A DNA stretch of 64,000 nucleotides from assembly GCF_017355885.1 (NCBI RefSeq), contig NZ_JAFEUU010000001.1, forward strand, positions 620,001-684,000, in the 5' to 3' direction. Below the pieces are notes generated by a model. The model did not search any database and was not told the DNA's origin. It saw nothing but the letters and a program-made list of their open reading frames with translations. A program made the position numbers and the translations under genes. The DNA is from Sabulicella rubraurantiaca. GTDB taxonomy: Bacteria; Pseudomonadota; Alphaproteobacteria; Acetobacterales; Acetobacteraceae. Position 1 is the first letter of the stretch. Every line of letters starts with the position of its first letter. Positions 40,876 to 49,393 of the stretch are shown here, in pieces.

Positions 40876-42149
40876 CCGGTGCCATGCTGACCGTGATGCT
40901 GGTGCTGTTCGCGGCGGCTGTGCCCGTCGCTGTAGCCATCGGCATCGCCGCGGTCTGGGGCATCGTGGGTTTCACGAGCTTCCCACTGATCGTCGCGGCG
41001 CAGCAGCTATTCGTCTCGCTGGACCGGTTTCCTCTGGCCGCCATCCCCTTCTTCATCTTGGCCGGGAATCTGATGGATGTGGGCGGGATTTCGCGCCGCC
41101 TCGTGGATCTAGCGAAAAGCCTTGTCGGTGGCGTTCAGGGCGGGCTGCCCTGCACCTGCATCGTCACCTGCATGATCTTCGCCGCGATCAGCGGCAGCAG
41201 CGTTGCCACCACCTTCGCCATCGGCGCCATCATGATCCCGGCGCTGGTGAGGCATGGCTATCCGGTCGGCTTCGCCGCCGCGCTCCAGGCCACGGCGGCG
41301 GAGCTTGGCGTGATCATCCCGCCCTCCATCCCCATGATCCTCTTCGGCGTCAGCACCCAGGTCAGCATCCCGGAGCTGTTCCTGGCCGGCTTCGGGCCAG
41401 GGGTGCTGATCGGCCTCGCCTTGATCGCGACCGTGCTGGTCTGGTGCCGCATCAAGGGCTGGGGCAAGCAGGATGGCGAGGGTCGGCTCCCGCTGCTGCA
41501 GGCGACCAAGCAGGCGGGCTGGGCACTGCTGATGCCCGTGGTGGTGCTGGGTGGCATCTATGGCGGCATCACCACCCCCACCGAGGCCAGTGTCGTCGCC
41601 GTGGCCTACGCGCTGCTCGTCGGCATGGTGCTGCATCGCGAACTGGGCTGGCGCGACCTGTATCCGATCTTCCGCCGGTCGGTCGTCTCCTCCACGGTCA
41701 TCCTGTTCATCATCGCCTGCGCCGGGCTGTTTTCCTGGCTGCTGAACCGCCAGGGCGTGCCCGATGCGGCCGCTGCCTGGCTGGTCGAGACCTTCGATGG
41801 GCCGGGCTGGTACCTGCTGGGCGTCAACCTCTTCCTCTTCGTGGTCGGCATGTTCGTGGAGACGAGCGCCTCCATCATCGTCCTCGCGCCCATCCTTCAG
41901 GAGGCGGCGACCCGCTTCGGCATCGATGGCGTCCATTTCGGCACCGTGATGGTGGTGAACCTCGCCCTCGGCATGATCACCCCGCCCTTTGGGGTAAACC
42001 TCTTCGCGGCGGCGCAGGTGGCCGGCACCTCGATCGAGCAGATGATGCGCTACCTGCCGATCTTCATCGCCGTCATCCTGCTCTGCCTGATGATCATCAC
42101 CTACGTCCCGGCCGTTTCGCTTCTGCTGCCCAGGCTCGTGTTCGGCTAA
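40872..42149 (+). CDS. dctM: TRAP transporter large permease subunit (DctM type)
   Basis: 425-residue inner-membrane permease with about twelve predicted helices. Family blocks are PFFILAGNLMDVGGISRRLVDLAKSLVGGVQGGL, MIFAAISGSSVATTFAIGAIMIPALVRHGY, AAELGVIIPPSIPMILFG, GGITTPTEASVVAVAYALLVG and NLALGMITPPFGVNLFAAAQVAG. It is driven by the Na+ or proton gradient and completes the DctPQM transporter. Confidence 0.97.
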   Translation: MTGAMLTVMLVLFAAAVPVAVAIGIAAVWGIVGFTSFPLIVAAQQLFVSLDRFPLAAIPFFILAGNLMDVGGISRRLVDLAKSLVGGVQGGLPCTCIVTCMIFAAISGSSVATTFAIGAIMIPALVRHGYPVGFAAALQATAAELGVIIPPSIPMILFGVSTQVSIPELFLAGFGPGVLIGLALIATVLVWCRIKGWGKQDGEGRLPLLQATKQAGWALLMPVVVLGGIYGGITTPTEASVVAVAYALLVGMVLHRELGWRDLYPIFRRSVVSSTVILFIIACAGLFSWLLNRQGVPDAAAAWLVETFDGPGWYLLGVNLFLFVVGMFVETSASIIVLAPILQEAATRFGIDGVHFGTVMVVNLALGMITPPFGVNLFAAAQVAGTSIEQMMRYLPIFIAVILLCLMIITYVPAVSLLLPRLVFG

Positions 42150-42209
42150 GGGCGCTTGCACGCCGCCTGAGGCCCCGGCAACCTCCACCGAACAATAGGG
42201 AGGTTGTCC

Positions 42210-43445
42210 ATGCAGACGATCAGCCGCCGCGCCGCCCTCCGCGCGGGGAGCGTGCTTGCCCTTTCGCCCCTTCCCGGGCGCAGCCAGCCACGCGACAACA
42301 CGATCCGCATCGGCGTGCTGGCCGATTTCAGCGGCCCGTACCGCGACACCTCAGGCCCTACCTCCGTCGCGGCCGTGCAGCAGGCCGTGGAGGATCTCGG
42401 CCTATCGCAGCGGGGCATCAACGTGGAGGTGTTGCAGGGCGACCACCTGAACCGTCCGGACGCGGCCCTCGCCCTCGCGCGACGCTGGATCGACACCCAG
42501 GGCGTGGACATGATCTGCGAGGTGAACAACAGCGCCATCGCCCTCGCCGTCGCCAATCTTGTGCGGGAGCGCGACAAGGTACAGCTGGCCTCGGGCGCGG
42601 CCTCATCCGCCCTCACCGGGGCGCAGTGCTCTTCCCACACCATCCAGTGGACCTACGACACCTGGATGTTCGCGAATGTGGTCGGCGGGGCCACGGTGCG
42701 CTCCGGTGGTGATACCTGGTTCTTCCTGACCGCCGACTATGCCTTCGGCCACCAGTTGGAGCGGGACACGGCGGGATTCGTTCAGCGCGCCGGTGGGCGG
42801 ATGCTGGGTTCGGCGCGCTTCCCCTTCCCGGGCACCACCGATTTCTCCTCCTTCCTGCTCCAGGCCCAGGCGTCGCGCGCCAAGGTGGTCGGCCTCGCTA
42901 CAGCCGCGCAGGATACGGTCAACGCCATCAAGCAGGCGCGCGAATTCGGCATCACCCGGCGCGGTCAGCAACTGGCGGGAATGGTGATGTTCATCACCGA
43001 CGTGCACGCCATCGGGCTGGAATCCGCCCAGGGCCTGATCATGAGCGAGGTGTTCTACCATGACCTCAACGACCGCACGCGCGGCCTCGCGCAGCGCATC
43101 CTGCGCCGCACGCCCACCAACATGCCGAACCAGGAGCATGCGGGCACCTATTCCTGCGCCATCCACTACCTGAAGGCCGTGGCCGAGATGGGCGCGGCCG
43201 GCGCCAAGGCAAGCGGCGGCGAGGTGCTGCAGGTGATGAAGCGCATGCCGACGGATGACGACGCCTTCGGCCCCGGCCGCATCCGCGAGGACGGCCGCAA
43301 GATGCATCCCGCCTACCTGTTCGAGGTGAAGTCTCCCGCCGAGAGCCGCGGCACCTGGGACTACTTCAAGCTGCGCGCCACTGTCCCGACCGAAGAAGCT
43401 TGGCGCCCACTTTCGGAGGGTGGCTGCCCCCTGGTCCGGGGCTGA
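42210..43445 (+). CDS. ABC transporter substrate-binding protein, branched-chain amino acid (LivJ/HAAT) type
   Basis: 411-residue periplasmic binding protein of the type I fold. The N-terminus SRRAALRAGSVLALSPLPGRSQ is a signal peptide with a Tat-like Arg pair. The mature part NTIRIGVLADFSGPYRDTSGPTSVAAVQQAVEDLG is diagnostic, followed by VLQGDHLNRPDAALALARRWID and LTADYAFGHQLERDTAGFV. An AGGGAGG Shine-Dalgarno supports the ATG at 42210 over a TTG two codons upstream. No permease or ATPase gene follows, so it works with components elsewhere. Aromatic acids and amides are frequent ligands in this subgroup. Confidence 0.92.
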   Translation: MQTISRRAALRAGSVLALSPLPGRSQPRDNTIRIGVLADFSGPYRDTSGPTSVAAVQQAVEDLGLSQRGINVEVLQGDHLNRPDAALALARRWIDTQGVDMICEVNNSAIALAVANLVRERDKVQLASGAASSALTGAQCSSHTIQWTYDTWMFANVVGGATVRSGGDTWFFLTADYAFGHQLERDTAGFVQRAGGRMLGSARFPFPGTTDFSSFLLQAQASRAKVVGLATAAQDTVNAIKQAREFGITRRGQQLAGMVMFITDVHAIGLESAQGLIMSEVFYHDLNDRTRGLAQRILRRTPTNMPNQEHAGTYSCAIHYLKAVAEMGAAGAKASGGEVLQVMKRMPTDDDAFGPGRIREDGRKMHPAYLFEVKSPAESRGTWDYFKLRATVPTEEAWRPLSEGGCPLVRG

Positions 43446-43526
43446 AGCGCGCTTTACGCCGGGACTATGCTGGCGCAACCTTTGCGCTGGCGGCCCGGCA
43501 GAGGCGCGCCAAGGAGGACAAGGTCC

Positions 43527-44774
43527 ATGATCGCACGACGCCAGCTTCCGGTCATCGCGGGCGGGCTTCTCGCCGCCCCAAGCCTCGCCCGCGCACAGAA
43601 CGAGACGCTTCGCCAGGGCTTCTCTCCTTCGCGGCTCGACCGCTTCGCCCCCGCCATGGCCCGCGAGATCGAGCGCGGCTCCTTCCTCGGAGCCGTGGGC
43701 CTGATCGCCCGGAATGGCGAGGTGGTGCACCACCAGGCCTATGGCCATCAGGACATGGCGCGTCAGAAGCCCATGGCGCTGGACAGCATCTTCCTGCTTG
43801 CTTCCATGACCAAGCCCCTCACCAGCGTCGCTACGATGATGATGATCGAGGAGGGCCGGCTGTCGCTGCGCGACCCGATCGTGGAATGGATGCCCGAGCT
43901 GCGGAACCTCGTGGTCCACACGCCGCAGGGTGACCAGCCACTGGCGCGGCCCATCACGGTGCAGGACCTGCTGCGTCACTCCTCTGGCTTCGTCTATGCC
44001 GACGCGGCGCCGGAGCGCATCCGCGATCTCTACAACCAGCACAACATCGAGGCACGCGAGCAGACGCTGGCCGGCGACGAGATGCTGCGCCGCCTCGGCA
44101 CCATCCCCCTCGCCTTCCAGCCCGGCGAGCGATTCTTCTACTCTATCAGCACCGACGTGCTGGGCCTGTTGCTGGAGCGCGTGGCCGGCGAGCGGCTGGA
44201 TCGGCTGCTGGAAAGCCGTATCACCGGCCCGCTTGGCATGAAGGACACGGTCTGGTGGGTAGATGATGCTCGTGCGCCGCGCCTCGCCGAGGCGCCGGAT
44301 TCCGATCCGTTGAAGGCTTCCATGTGGGCCTCCTACCGCATCCGGCAGGACAACTCGACCAATTCCTACCTGAAGGGCGGTGCCGGCATGGTGGGAACCA
44401 GCGCTGACTACCACCGCTTCTGCCAGATGCTGTTGGATGGCGGCAGCTTCGAAGGCCGACGCTACCTCTCCCCCACCACGGTCCGCTTCATGATGAGCAA
44501 CCACATCGTTGGCATGGGCGGATCGCCGGCCGCCAGCACCGGGCCAGGCTATGGCTTCGGGCTGGGCTTCGGGGTGCGGCTGGCGGATGGCATGGGCGTC
44601 GCGCCGGGCAGCCCCGGCGATGCGATGTGGGCCGGCGCCTGGGGGACGTCCTTCACCATCGACCGGGCGCAGAACCTGGTTGGCGTCTTCATGGCGCAAG
44701 GGCCGTCCAACCGCGTCCGCACGCGGATGCTGTTCAAGAACCTCGTCTACGGCTCGCTGGTGGATGAGGGCTGA
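43527..44774 (+). CDS. Serine hydrolase, class C beta-lactamase/esterase family
   Basis: 415-residue exported hydrolase. A signal peptide (about 1-23, ending LARAQ) precedes the domain. The nucleophile motif is S93-M-T-K96 (LASMTKPLTS). The usual Y-x-N reads YSIS, so the Asn is replaced, and near the C-terminus WAGAWGTSF stands where H/K-x-G is expected. This family contains esterases and D-aminopeptidases; a true beta-lactamase role is unlikely. AAGGAGGA lies about ten bases before the ATG. It follows the binding-protein gene after 81 bases. Confidence 0.88.
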   Translation: MIARRQLPVIAGGLLAAPSLARAQNETLRQGFSPSRLDRFAPAMAREIERGSFLGAVGLIARNGEVVHHQAYGHQDMARQKPMALDSIFLLASMTKPLTSVATMMMIEEGRLSLRDPIVEWMPELRNLVVHTPQGDQPLARPITVQDLLRHSSGFVYADAAPERIRDLYNQHNIEAREQTLAGDEMLRRLGTIPLAFQPGERFFYSISTDVLGLLLERVAGERLDRLLESRITGPLGMKDTVWWVDDARAPRLAEAPDSDPLKASMWASYRIRQDNSTNSYLKGGAGMVGTSADYHRFCQMLLDGGSFEGRRYLSPTTVRFMMSNHIVGMGGSPAASTGPGYGFGLGFGVRLADGMGVAPGSPGDAMWAGAWGTSFTIDRAQNLVGVFMAQGPSNRVRTRMLFKNLVYGSLVDEG

Positions 44775-44835
44775 AGCGGGGCGTTGACCCGGCCCGGCGC
44801 AGGACCATCTTCCGTCTCGAGATGAGGAGGAAGGC

Positions 44836-45036
44836 ATGATCCTGCGCCCATTCGGTGCCCCGCTGGGCATGATGACCTTGGCCTTGGTGGCCAAATGCGC
44901 GTTCGCGCTGGGGCTGGGCCTCGGCACGGCGGTCCTGGCTGGAGCCTGCGCGCTGCGCCGCACGATGGGGCGGAGCGATCGCGGTGCTTCCGACCCGATT
45001 CACCACGCGGAATCCGCCGAGGACGCCGTCACCTGA
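44836..45036 (+). CDS. Small putative membrane protein, unknown
   Basis: 66-residue unrecognised protein. Its ATG has a very strong Shine-Dalgarno (GAGGAGGAAGG just upstream). One hydrophobic helix is predicted at about 10-40 (MMTLALVAKCAFALGLGLGTAVLAGACAL), then a short charged tail. It lies between the serine hydrolase and bioY on the same strand with 61 and 46 bases of spacing. A real translated product is likely from the ribosome site, but no family is recognised. Confidence 0.5.
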   Translation: MILRPFGAPLGMMTLALVAKCAFALGLGLGTAVLAGACALRRTMGRSDRGASDPIHHAESAEDAVT

Positions 45037-45082
45037 CCGTGCCGGGCTTGCGGCGCCGCGCGCAGCATGCGAGGCGGCGCCC

Positions 45083-45598
45083 ATGACCCATGACCTCCCC
45101 CTGCGCGCCGCGTCACGCTTCGCGGCGCTCGCATTCCTCGGCTCCGTGGTGCTGGCCGCCTCGGCGCAGGTGGCCCTGCCGCTTTGGCCGGTGCCGGCGA
45201 CGATGCAGAGCCTCGTGGTGCTGCTGCTCGGCGCCCTGGGCGGTGGACGCCTCGCCGCTTCCGCCGTCGCGCTCTACCTGATCGAAGGCGCGATGGGCCT
45301 GCCGGTCTTTGCGAATGGCACGGGCGGTCCTGCCGTGCTCGCCGGTCCGACCGCAGGCTATCTGGTCGGCTTCCTGCCTGCTGCCTGGCTCGCCGGCTAC
45401 GCGGCGCGTGGCGCTTGGTGGCGCCAGGGCGCGGTGCTGGTTGCCGCGCATCTCGCCCTCTTCGTGCCAGGCGTCCTTTGGCTCGCCGCCTATGTGGGGA
45501 TCGAGCGGGCGATTTGGGCGGGTTTCGTCCTGTTCATCCCCGGGACGTTGCTGAAGACAGCGCTGGCGCTGGCCTCGCTGAAGGCACTGCGGCGCTAA
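45083..45598 (+). CDS. bioY: Biotin transporter BioY
   Basis: 171-residue substrate-specific subunit of the biotin ECF transporter with about six predicted helices. ALPLWPVPATMQSLVVLLLGALGGGRLAASAVALYLIEGAMGLPVFANGTGGPAVLAGPTAGYLVGF contains the family pattern (VP-T-Q near residue 30, EGA-GLPVF and GPT-GYL). No bioM or bioN follows; solitary BioY is known to transport by itself. The last 65 bases overlap the 3' end of the convergent glycosyltransferase gene. Confidence 0.93.
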   Translation: MTHDLPLRAASRFAALAFLGSVVLAASAQVALPLWPVPATMQSLVVLLLGALGGGRLAASAVALYLIEGAMGLPVFANGTGGPAVLAGPTAGYLVGFLPAAWLAGYAARGAWWRQGAVLVAAHLALFVPGVLWLAAYVGIERAIWAGFVLFIPGTLLKTALALASLKALRR

Positions 45599-46529
45599 CT
45601 CCACCGAAGCCGAGCGCGAGATAGGCCAACCGCTTCATCTCGCGCCGGCTGTGGGTAACGGCCTGCAGGATCAGCCCGACCGCGAAGGACAGCAGTGCGG
45701 CAAGGACGAGCGCCGAGGCCAATACCGCCGTGGGCAGGCGGGGCACCAGCCCCGTCTCAATGAACTCGAACACCACCGGCAGGCCGAGGCCCAGCGCCAC
45801 GACCGCCAGCAGTCCAGCCAGGATCGAGAAGAACTCGAAGGGCCGCTCCCGCTGCACCAGCACGCCGATGAGGCGCAGGATCACGAAGCCGTCGCGCCAG
45901 GTGGACAGCTTGCTGGTCGAGCCCTCGGGCCGCTCGCTATAGGGCGCGGCGATCTCGCCGACCGGCAGGCGAAGCTCGAGCGCGTGGATCATCAGCTCCG
46001 TCTCGATCTCGAAGCCGGCGCTCATTGCCGGGAAGCTCTTCACGAAGCGGCGCGAGAACACCTTGTAGCCGGAGAGCATGTCGCGCGTCTGGGTGCCGAA
46101 GACGCGGCCCACCAGCCCGGTAAGCACTCGGTTGCCGAAGCGGTGGCCGGGCCGGTAGGCGCCGCCGTGCCCCGTCTCCTCCCGCGCCGCGTTCACCATG
46201 TCGAACCGGCCCTCGGCCGCAGCGGCGATCAGGCGTGGCGCGCTAGAGGCGTCATAGGTCGCGTCGCCATCCACCATGACGTACCAATCCGCCTCGATGT
46301 CCGCGAACATGCGGCGCACGACGCTGCCCTTGCCGGGGCGGCTCTCGAACCGGACCTCCGCCCCCGCTTCGCGCGCCATGTCGGCCGTGCCGTCCGTCGA
46401 ATTGTTGTCATAGACGTAAATCACCGCGTCCGGCAGGGCGGCGCGGAAGCCGCGCACCACCTCGGCCACGGTCAGCGCCTCGTTATGGCAGGGGACAAGC
46501 ACCGCGACGTGGGAAGTAGTCAGTGGCAT
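45534..46529 (-). CDS. GT2 glycosyltransferase, polyprenyl-phosphate sugar synthase type
   Basis: 331-residue family 2 glycosyltransferase with two C-terminal membrane helices. The catalytic domain shows VAVLVPCHNEALTVAEVV, YVYDNNSTDGTADMA, VMVDGDATYDASSAPRLI with the metal-binding DGD, MLSGYKVFSRRFVKSFP and EIETELMIHAL. It is like dolichyl- or undecaprenyl-phosphate mannose/glucose synthases that load sugar onto the lipid carrier. The ATG at 46529 is used; a TTG two codons upstream is possible. It is downstream of a GT-C-like gene that could use the lipid-linked sugar. Its 3' end overlaps bioY antisense. Confidence 0.92.
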   Translation of the reverse strand: MPLTTSHVAVLVPCHNEALTVAEVVRGFRAALPDAVIYVYDNNSTDGTADMAREAGAEVRFESRPGKGSVVRRMFADIEADWYVMVDGDATYDASSAPRLIAAAAEGRFDMVNAAREETGHGGAYRPGHRFGNRVLTGLVGRVFGTQTRDMLSGYKVFSRRFVKSFPAMSAGFEIETELMIHALELRLPVGEIAAPYSERPEGSTSKLSTWRDGFVILRLIGVLVQRERPFEFFSILAGLLAVVALGLGLPVVFEFIETGLVPRLPTAVLASALVLAALLSFAVGLILQAVTHSRREMKRLAYLALGFGGVSAAVPSARPAPALSSATSRG

Positions 46530-46623
46530 GATCAATCTTGGCGCGGTTTTCCCTGAGGTTCCACCTCAGTGACCTCCAGAGGAGCGAGCATTGCCCCTCA
46601 CCGAATTGCGCCGGGAGCCGCCT

Positions 46624-48072
46624 TCAATCGGTCGTGCCAGGGGCACTTCCCCGCACGCGGCAATCGCTTCCCGTTACGGCTCGCAACGCCCCCTCGGGCA
46701 AGTGCCCGTTCAGGATCAATCGGACGGTTGGATCGCCTTCGCGCCCGTCATAGGCCGGGCGGTCGTGTATTGCACGGCGTGCGACCCACTCTCTCACGCC
46801 GGGCTCGAAAGTGACCGCGAGTTCGCGTCTACCAGAGCCCCGCGACTCAGCGAGCCGCGCGTCGAGCGTTTCCAAGAAGGCATCCTGACATAATCCATCG
46901 CGGTAGAGGCGAAGCTGTATGAAGGCGTTGGTCATAAGCATCAGCCCAGCGGAGACACCCAGCGGCAAGAGCATCCATCGCGCCCGCCGCCAAGCTTCTG
47001 CGATGGCGAAAGCCAGGGCGAGTGCGAATGGAATGCCGGATGCGTAGAGGTAATGGCTGCCGGGCTCCGCCAGGGTCAGGACCGGCATAAGGCATAGGAA
47101 ATAGGCGGCAATGTAGAGGAAGGCGACCCGCCACTGGCTCCAGTATCCCACCAGCGCCGCGAGCCCAGCGTGGAGCAAGGCTGCCCCCACATAGGCTGGC
47201 AAGCCGAGCCGCGACTGACGAGGGAAGTCCGTCATGTGTGGAAGGAAAGGGAAAGCCCAATACCCGAGCAGATTTCGACCAAGATAGCGGGTGGAAGGAG
47301 AGTAGGTGGCGACCGCCCGTCCTTCCAGCGTAGCCACAATGGCCGGTATCCGTACCGCGAGATAGGCAACGATTGGTAGGCAAACCAAAACCAGGATAAC
47401 GAGAAGCCTCGTCCAAGAGAGCGGGGGTGACACGGGGGCGATTAACCAAGCGGCGAGGATGGAAACGAGCACGGCCCCTGGCAGGACGACAGAGGTCTCT
47501 TTGGAAAGGATCGCTGCAGAAGACCAGACAACAAGCGCGATACCGCGCGCTGGAGTAAGTCCTGACTGCATTGCCCGGATAGCTTCCGTGCAGCTTAGCA
47601 AGACAAACAAAGCGTACCATCGGTCAAACGATGCTGCCATCCAGCCGGTGGACGCTGTTGCAAGCGGCGAGGCGGCGAAGCATAGGGCGGCGAGCAACGC
47701 CCAGTTCCGCGGGGCCCCACAGCGCAAAAGCGCTGTCAGTAGCGCGACGGCAGTGCCAGCGTGAAACAGCACATCCCCCAGGTGCACCAAAAGCGGGGAA
47801 CTGACCATGAACAGCGCGCTGAAACCTTGTTGCAGGAAACCCAGAGGACGAACAGGATACCCGAACTCAGGACCTGACTGCACGCGCCCGTAGGCCAGCA
47901 TGAAATCACGGAATCCACTTTTTGAAACGTGGTCCCATTTTTCCCACTCGTCATGGCTAAAATAACCCGGATTCAGCACAATGCCGAGATGCAACACTAC
48001 AACCGTCACGACTAATCCCAGGAGCCATCGGACGGGGACGCGAGCGCTTTCTGAAGACATGCTAGCTTCCAT
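46624..48072 (-). CDS. Multi-span membrane protein, GT-C (ArnT/PMT-like) glycosyltransferase candidate
   Basis: 482-residue protein with about ten predicted membrane helices. The first periplasmic loop carries acidic residues (NPGYFSHDEWEKWDHV), as in the DD/DE motif of GT-C enzymes that use polyprenyl-phosphate sugars. A soluble tail of about 85 residues follows the last helix. Family membership is only suggestive. The gene is clearly less GC-rich than its surroundings: rows 47341-47400 and 47461-47520 have 32 and 36 G/C of 60. That hints at horizontal acquisition. It is upstream of the GT2 gene on the same strand. Confidence 0.65.
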   Translation of the reverse strand: MEASMSSESARVPVRWLLGLVVTVVVLHLGIVLNPGYFSHDEWEKWDHVSKSGFRDFMLAYGRVQSGPEFGYPVRPLGFLQQGFSALFMVSSPLLVHLGDVLFHAGTAVALLTALLRCGAPRNWALLAALCFAASPLATASTGWMAASFDRWYALFVLLSCTEAIRAMQSGLTPARGIALVVWSSAAILSKETSVVLPGAVLVSILAAWLIAPVSPPLSWTRLLVILVLVCLPIVAYLAVRIPAIVATLEGRAVATYSPSTRYLGRNLLGYWAFPFLPHMTDFPRQSRLGLPAYVGAALLHAGLAALVGYWSQWRVAFLYIAAYFLCLMPVLTLAEPGSHYLYASGIPFALALAFAIAEAWRRARWMLLPLGVSAGLMLMTNAFIQLRLYRDGLCQDAFLETLDARLAESRGSGRRELAVTFEPGVREWVARRAIHDRPAYDGREGDPTVRLILNGHLPEGALRAVTGSDCRVRGSAPGTTD

Positions 48073-48224
48073 GACTGGCCCTGAGCTCGGGTCATCCGAC
48101 TTTTAGGCAAGCGACCGATAGGCGTGAGCCAATGGACTGGCAAGGACTTCGCGGTCCGGTGAGGGATCGCTTCACCCGTATGGCGGTCTCATTGCAGGCT
48201 ACTGACCGAGCAGTCCGTGTCGCG

Positions 48225-49391
48225 CTACATCAGCGCGGCGGCCACCTCTTCTGTCCGATGCGTCGCCCCAGCTAGGCGCCACGCCGCGGAGGGCGCGACC
48301 CAGGCCAGCTCGCCCACAGCGAATACCGCCTCCACCCCGCCCTCGGTCCGCAGCAGGGCGAGGTCGCCGCGCAGCCCTTCCGCGATGCGGCCCCGGTCCG
48401 AAAGGCCGAGGGCGCGAGCCGGATTCTCCGACACGAGCGCCCAGGACGCCGCGAGGTCGAGCACCCCGCGCTCGGCGAGGCGGAACGGCGCCTCCGTCAG
48501 CGCCGGCCAGTGGTAGTCGCTGGCCAGCACGGAGACGAGGCCGCGCTCGGCCAGCGGCGCGGCGCTGGCCCAGCCCAGGTGGCTGCCGCCGCGCACCACA
48601 TTGGGCGCGCCCATGACCACCGCCTCGCGCGCCTGCCGCGCCTCCTCCGCCACGGCCTCGGCCATGGGGAACTCGCAGATCGTGGCGCCGAGACTGCGGA
48701 AATAGCGGCGGTCCTCCGGCTTTGCATCGTCATGGGAGAGCATGGGGATGCCCACCCGGCGCGCGGCCTCCGCCATGCGGGCGCGCGCGGCCGGCACCTC
48801 GGGACGGCGCGCGGCGGCCTCTAGCGCAAGGCGGCGGAACTCCTCCTCCTTCACCCCGGCGCGGCCCGCGTATTTGCCAAGCTGCTTCGGGTCGTCCAGC
48901 CGGCGCAGGATGCCGGGCGTGTGGTCGTTGAAGCCGAGCAGGGAGACCGCGCCTTCCTCGATGGCTGCCAGCGCACTGGGTTCGGCCTCGAAGTTGTCGG
49001 CTTCGAAGCGCAGATGGACGCGCAGCTCCGGCCCGGGCGGCGGATCGCGAAGCGCCGCGAGCAGATCGCGGAACACGGACAGCGAGCGCAGCCCCGGCTC
49101 CCAGGACAGCGTGACGCCGAGGAAGGCGGTGGTGATGCCGGCGGCCAGGATCTGCGAGGCGGCGTCGCGCAAGGCGAAGGCGGCTGGGAAATCGACTCCG
49201 GGCCGGGGCTGGATGCAGCGCTCATGCGCGTCGCCATGGATGTCCACGATGCCGGGCAGGACAAGGAGGCCGCGCGCGTCGAAGCCCTTCCCTCCTGCCC
49301 CTGCCATGATCCGGCCGTCGGAGAGCCCGACCTCGCCGGGGGCAAGGCGCCCGTCGCGCAGCACCGCGCCACCGCGAATGGTCCAGTTCAT
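48225..49391 (-). CDS. PhnM-family amidohydrolase paralogue
   Basis: 388-residue amidohydrolase related to PhnM, the diphosphatase that trims alpha-D-ribose 1-alkylphosphonate 5-triphosphate. Its metal motif is VDIHGDAHER, and FNDHTPG, MLSHDDAKPEDRR and GAPNVVRGGSHLGWASAA match PhnM blocks. It differs clearly from the canonical copy at 54563 (HTDNLER, LMDHSPG). It follows phnF after 2 bases on the same strand, so the regulator and this enzyme form their own unit facing the main phn operon. A distinct nucleotide or phosphonate substrate is possible. Confidence 0.85.
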   Translation of the reverse strand: MNWTIRGGAVLRDGRLAPGEVGLSDGRIMAGAGGKGFDARGLLVLPGIVDIHGDAHERCIQPRPGVDFPAAFALRDAASQILAAGITTAFLGVTLSWEPGLRSLSVFRDLLAALRDPPPGPELRVHLRFEADNFEAEPSALAAIEEGAVSLLGFNDHTPGILRRLDDPKQLGKYAGRAGVKEEEFRRLALEAAARRPEVPAARARMAEAARRVGIPMLSHDDAKPEDRRYFRSLGATICEFPMAEAVAEEARQAREAVVMGAPNVVRGGSHLGWASAAPLAERGLVSVLASDYHWPALTEAPFRLAERGVLDLAASWALVSENPARALGLSDRGRIAEGLRGDLALLRTEGGVEAVFAVGELAWVAPSAAWRLAGATHRTEEVAAALM

Positions 49392-49393
49392 GG

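Noticed and set aside
43527-44774. Antibiotic-resistance class C beta-lactamase
   Set aside because: The SxxK motif is present, but the YxN Asn and the C-terminal K/H-T-G motif are changed, so an esterase or peptidase is more likely.
48158-48176. GGTGA/TCACC hairpin after the phnM paralogue
   Set aside because: Only five base pairs with a nine-base loop and no T tract; too weak to call a terminator in GC-rich DNA.
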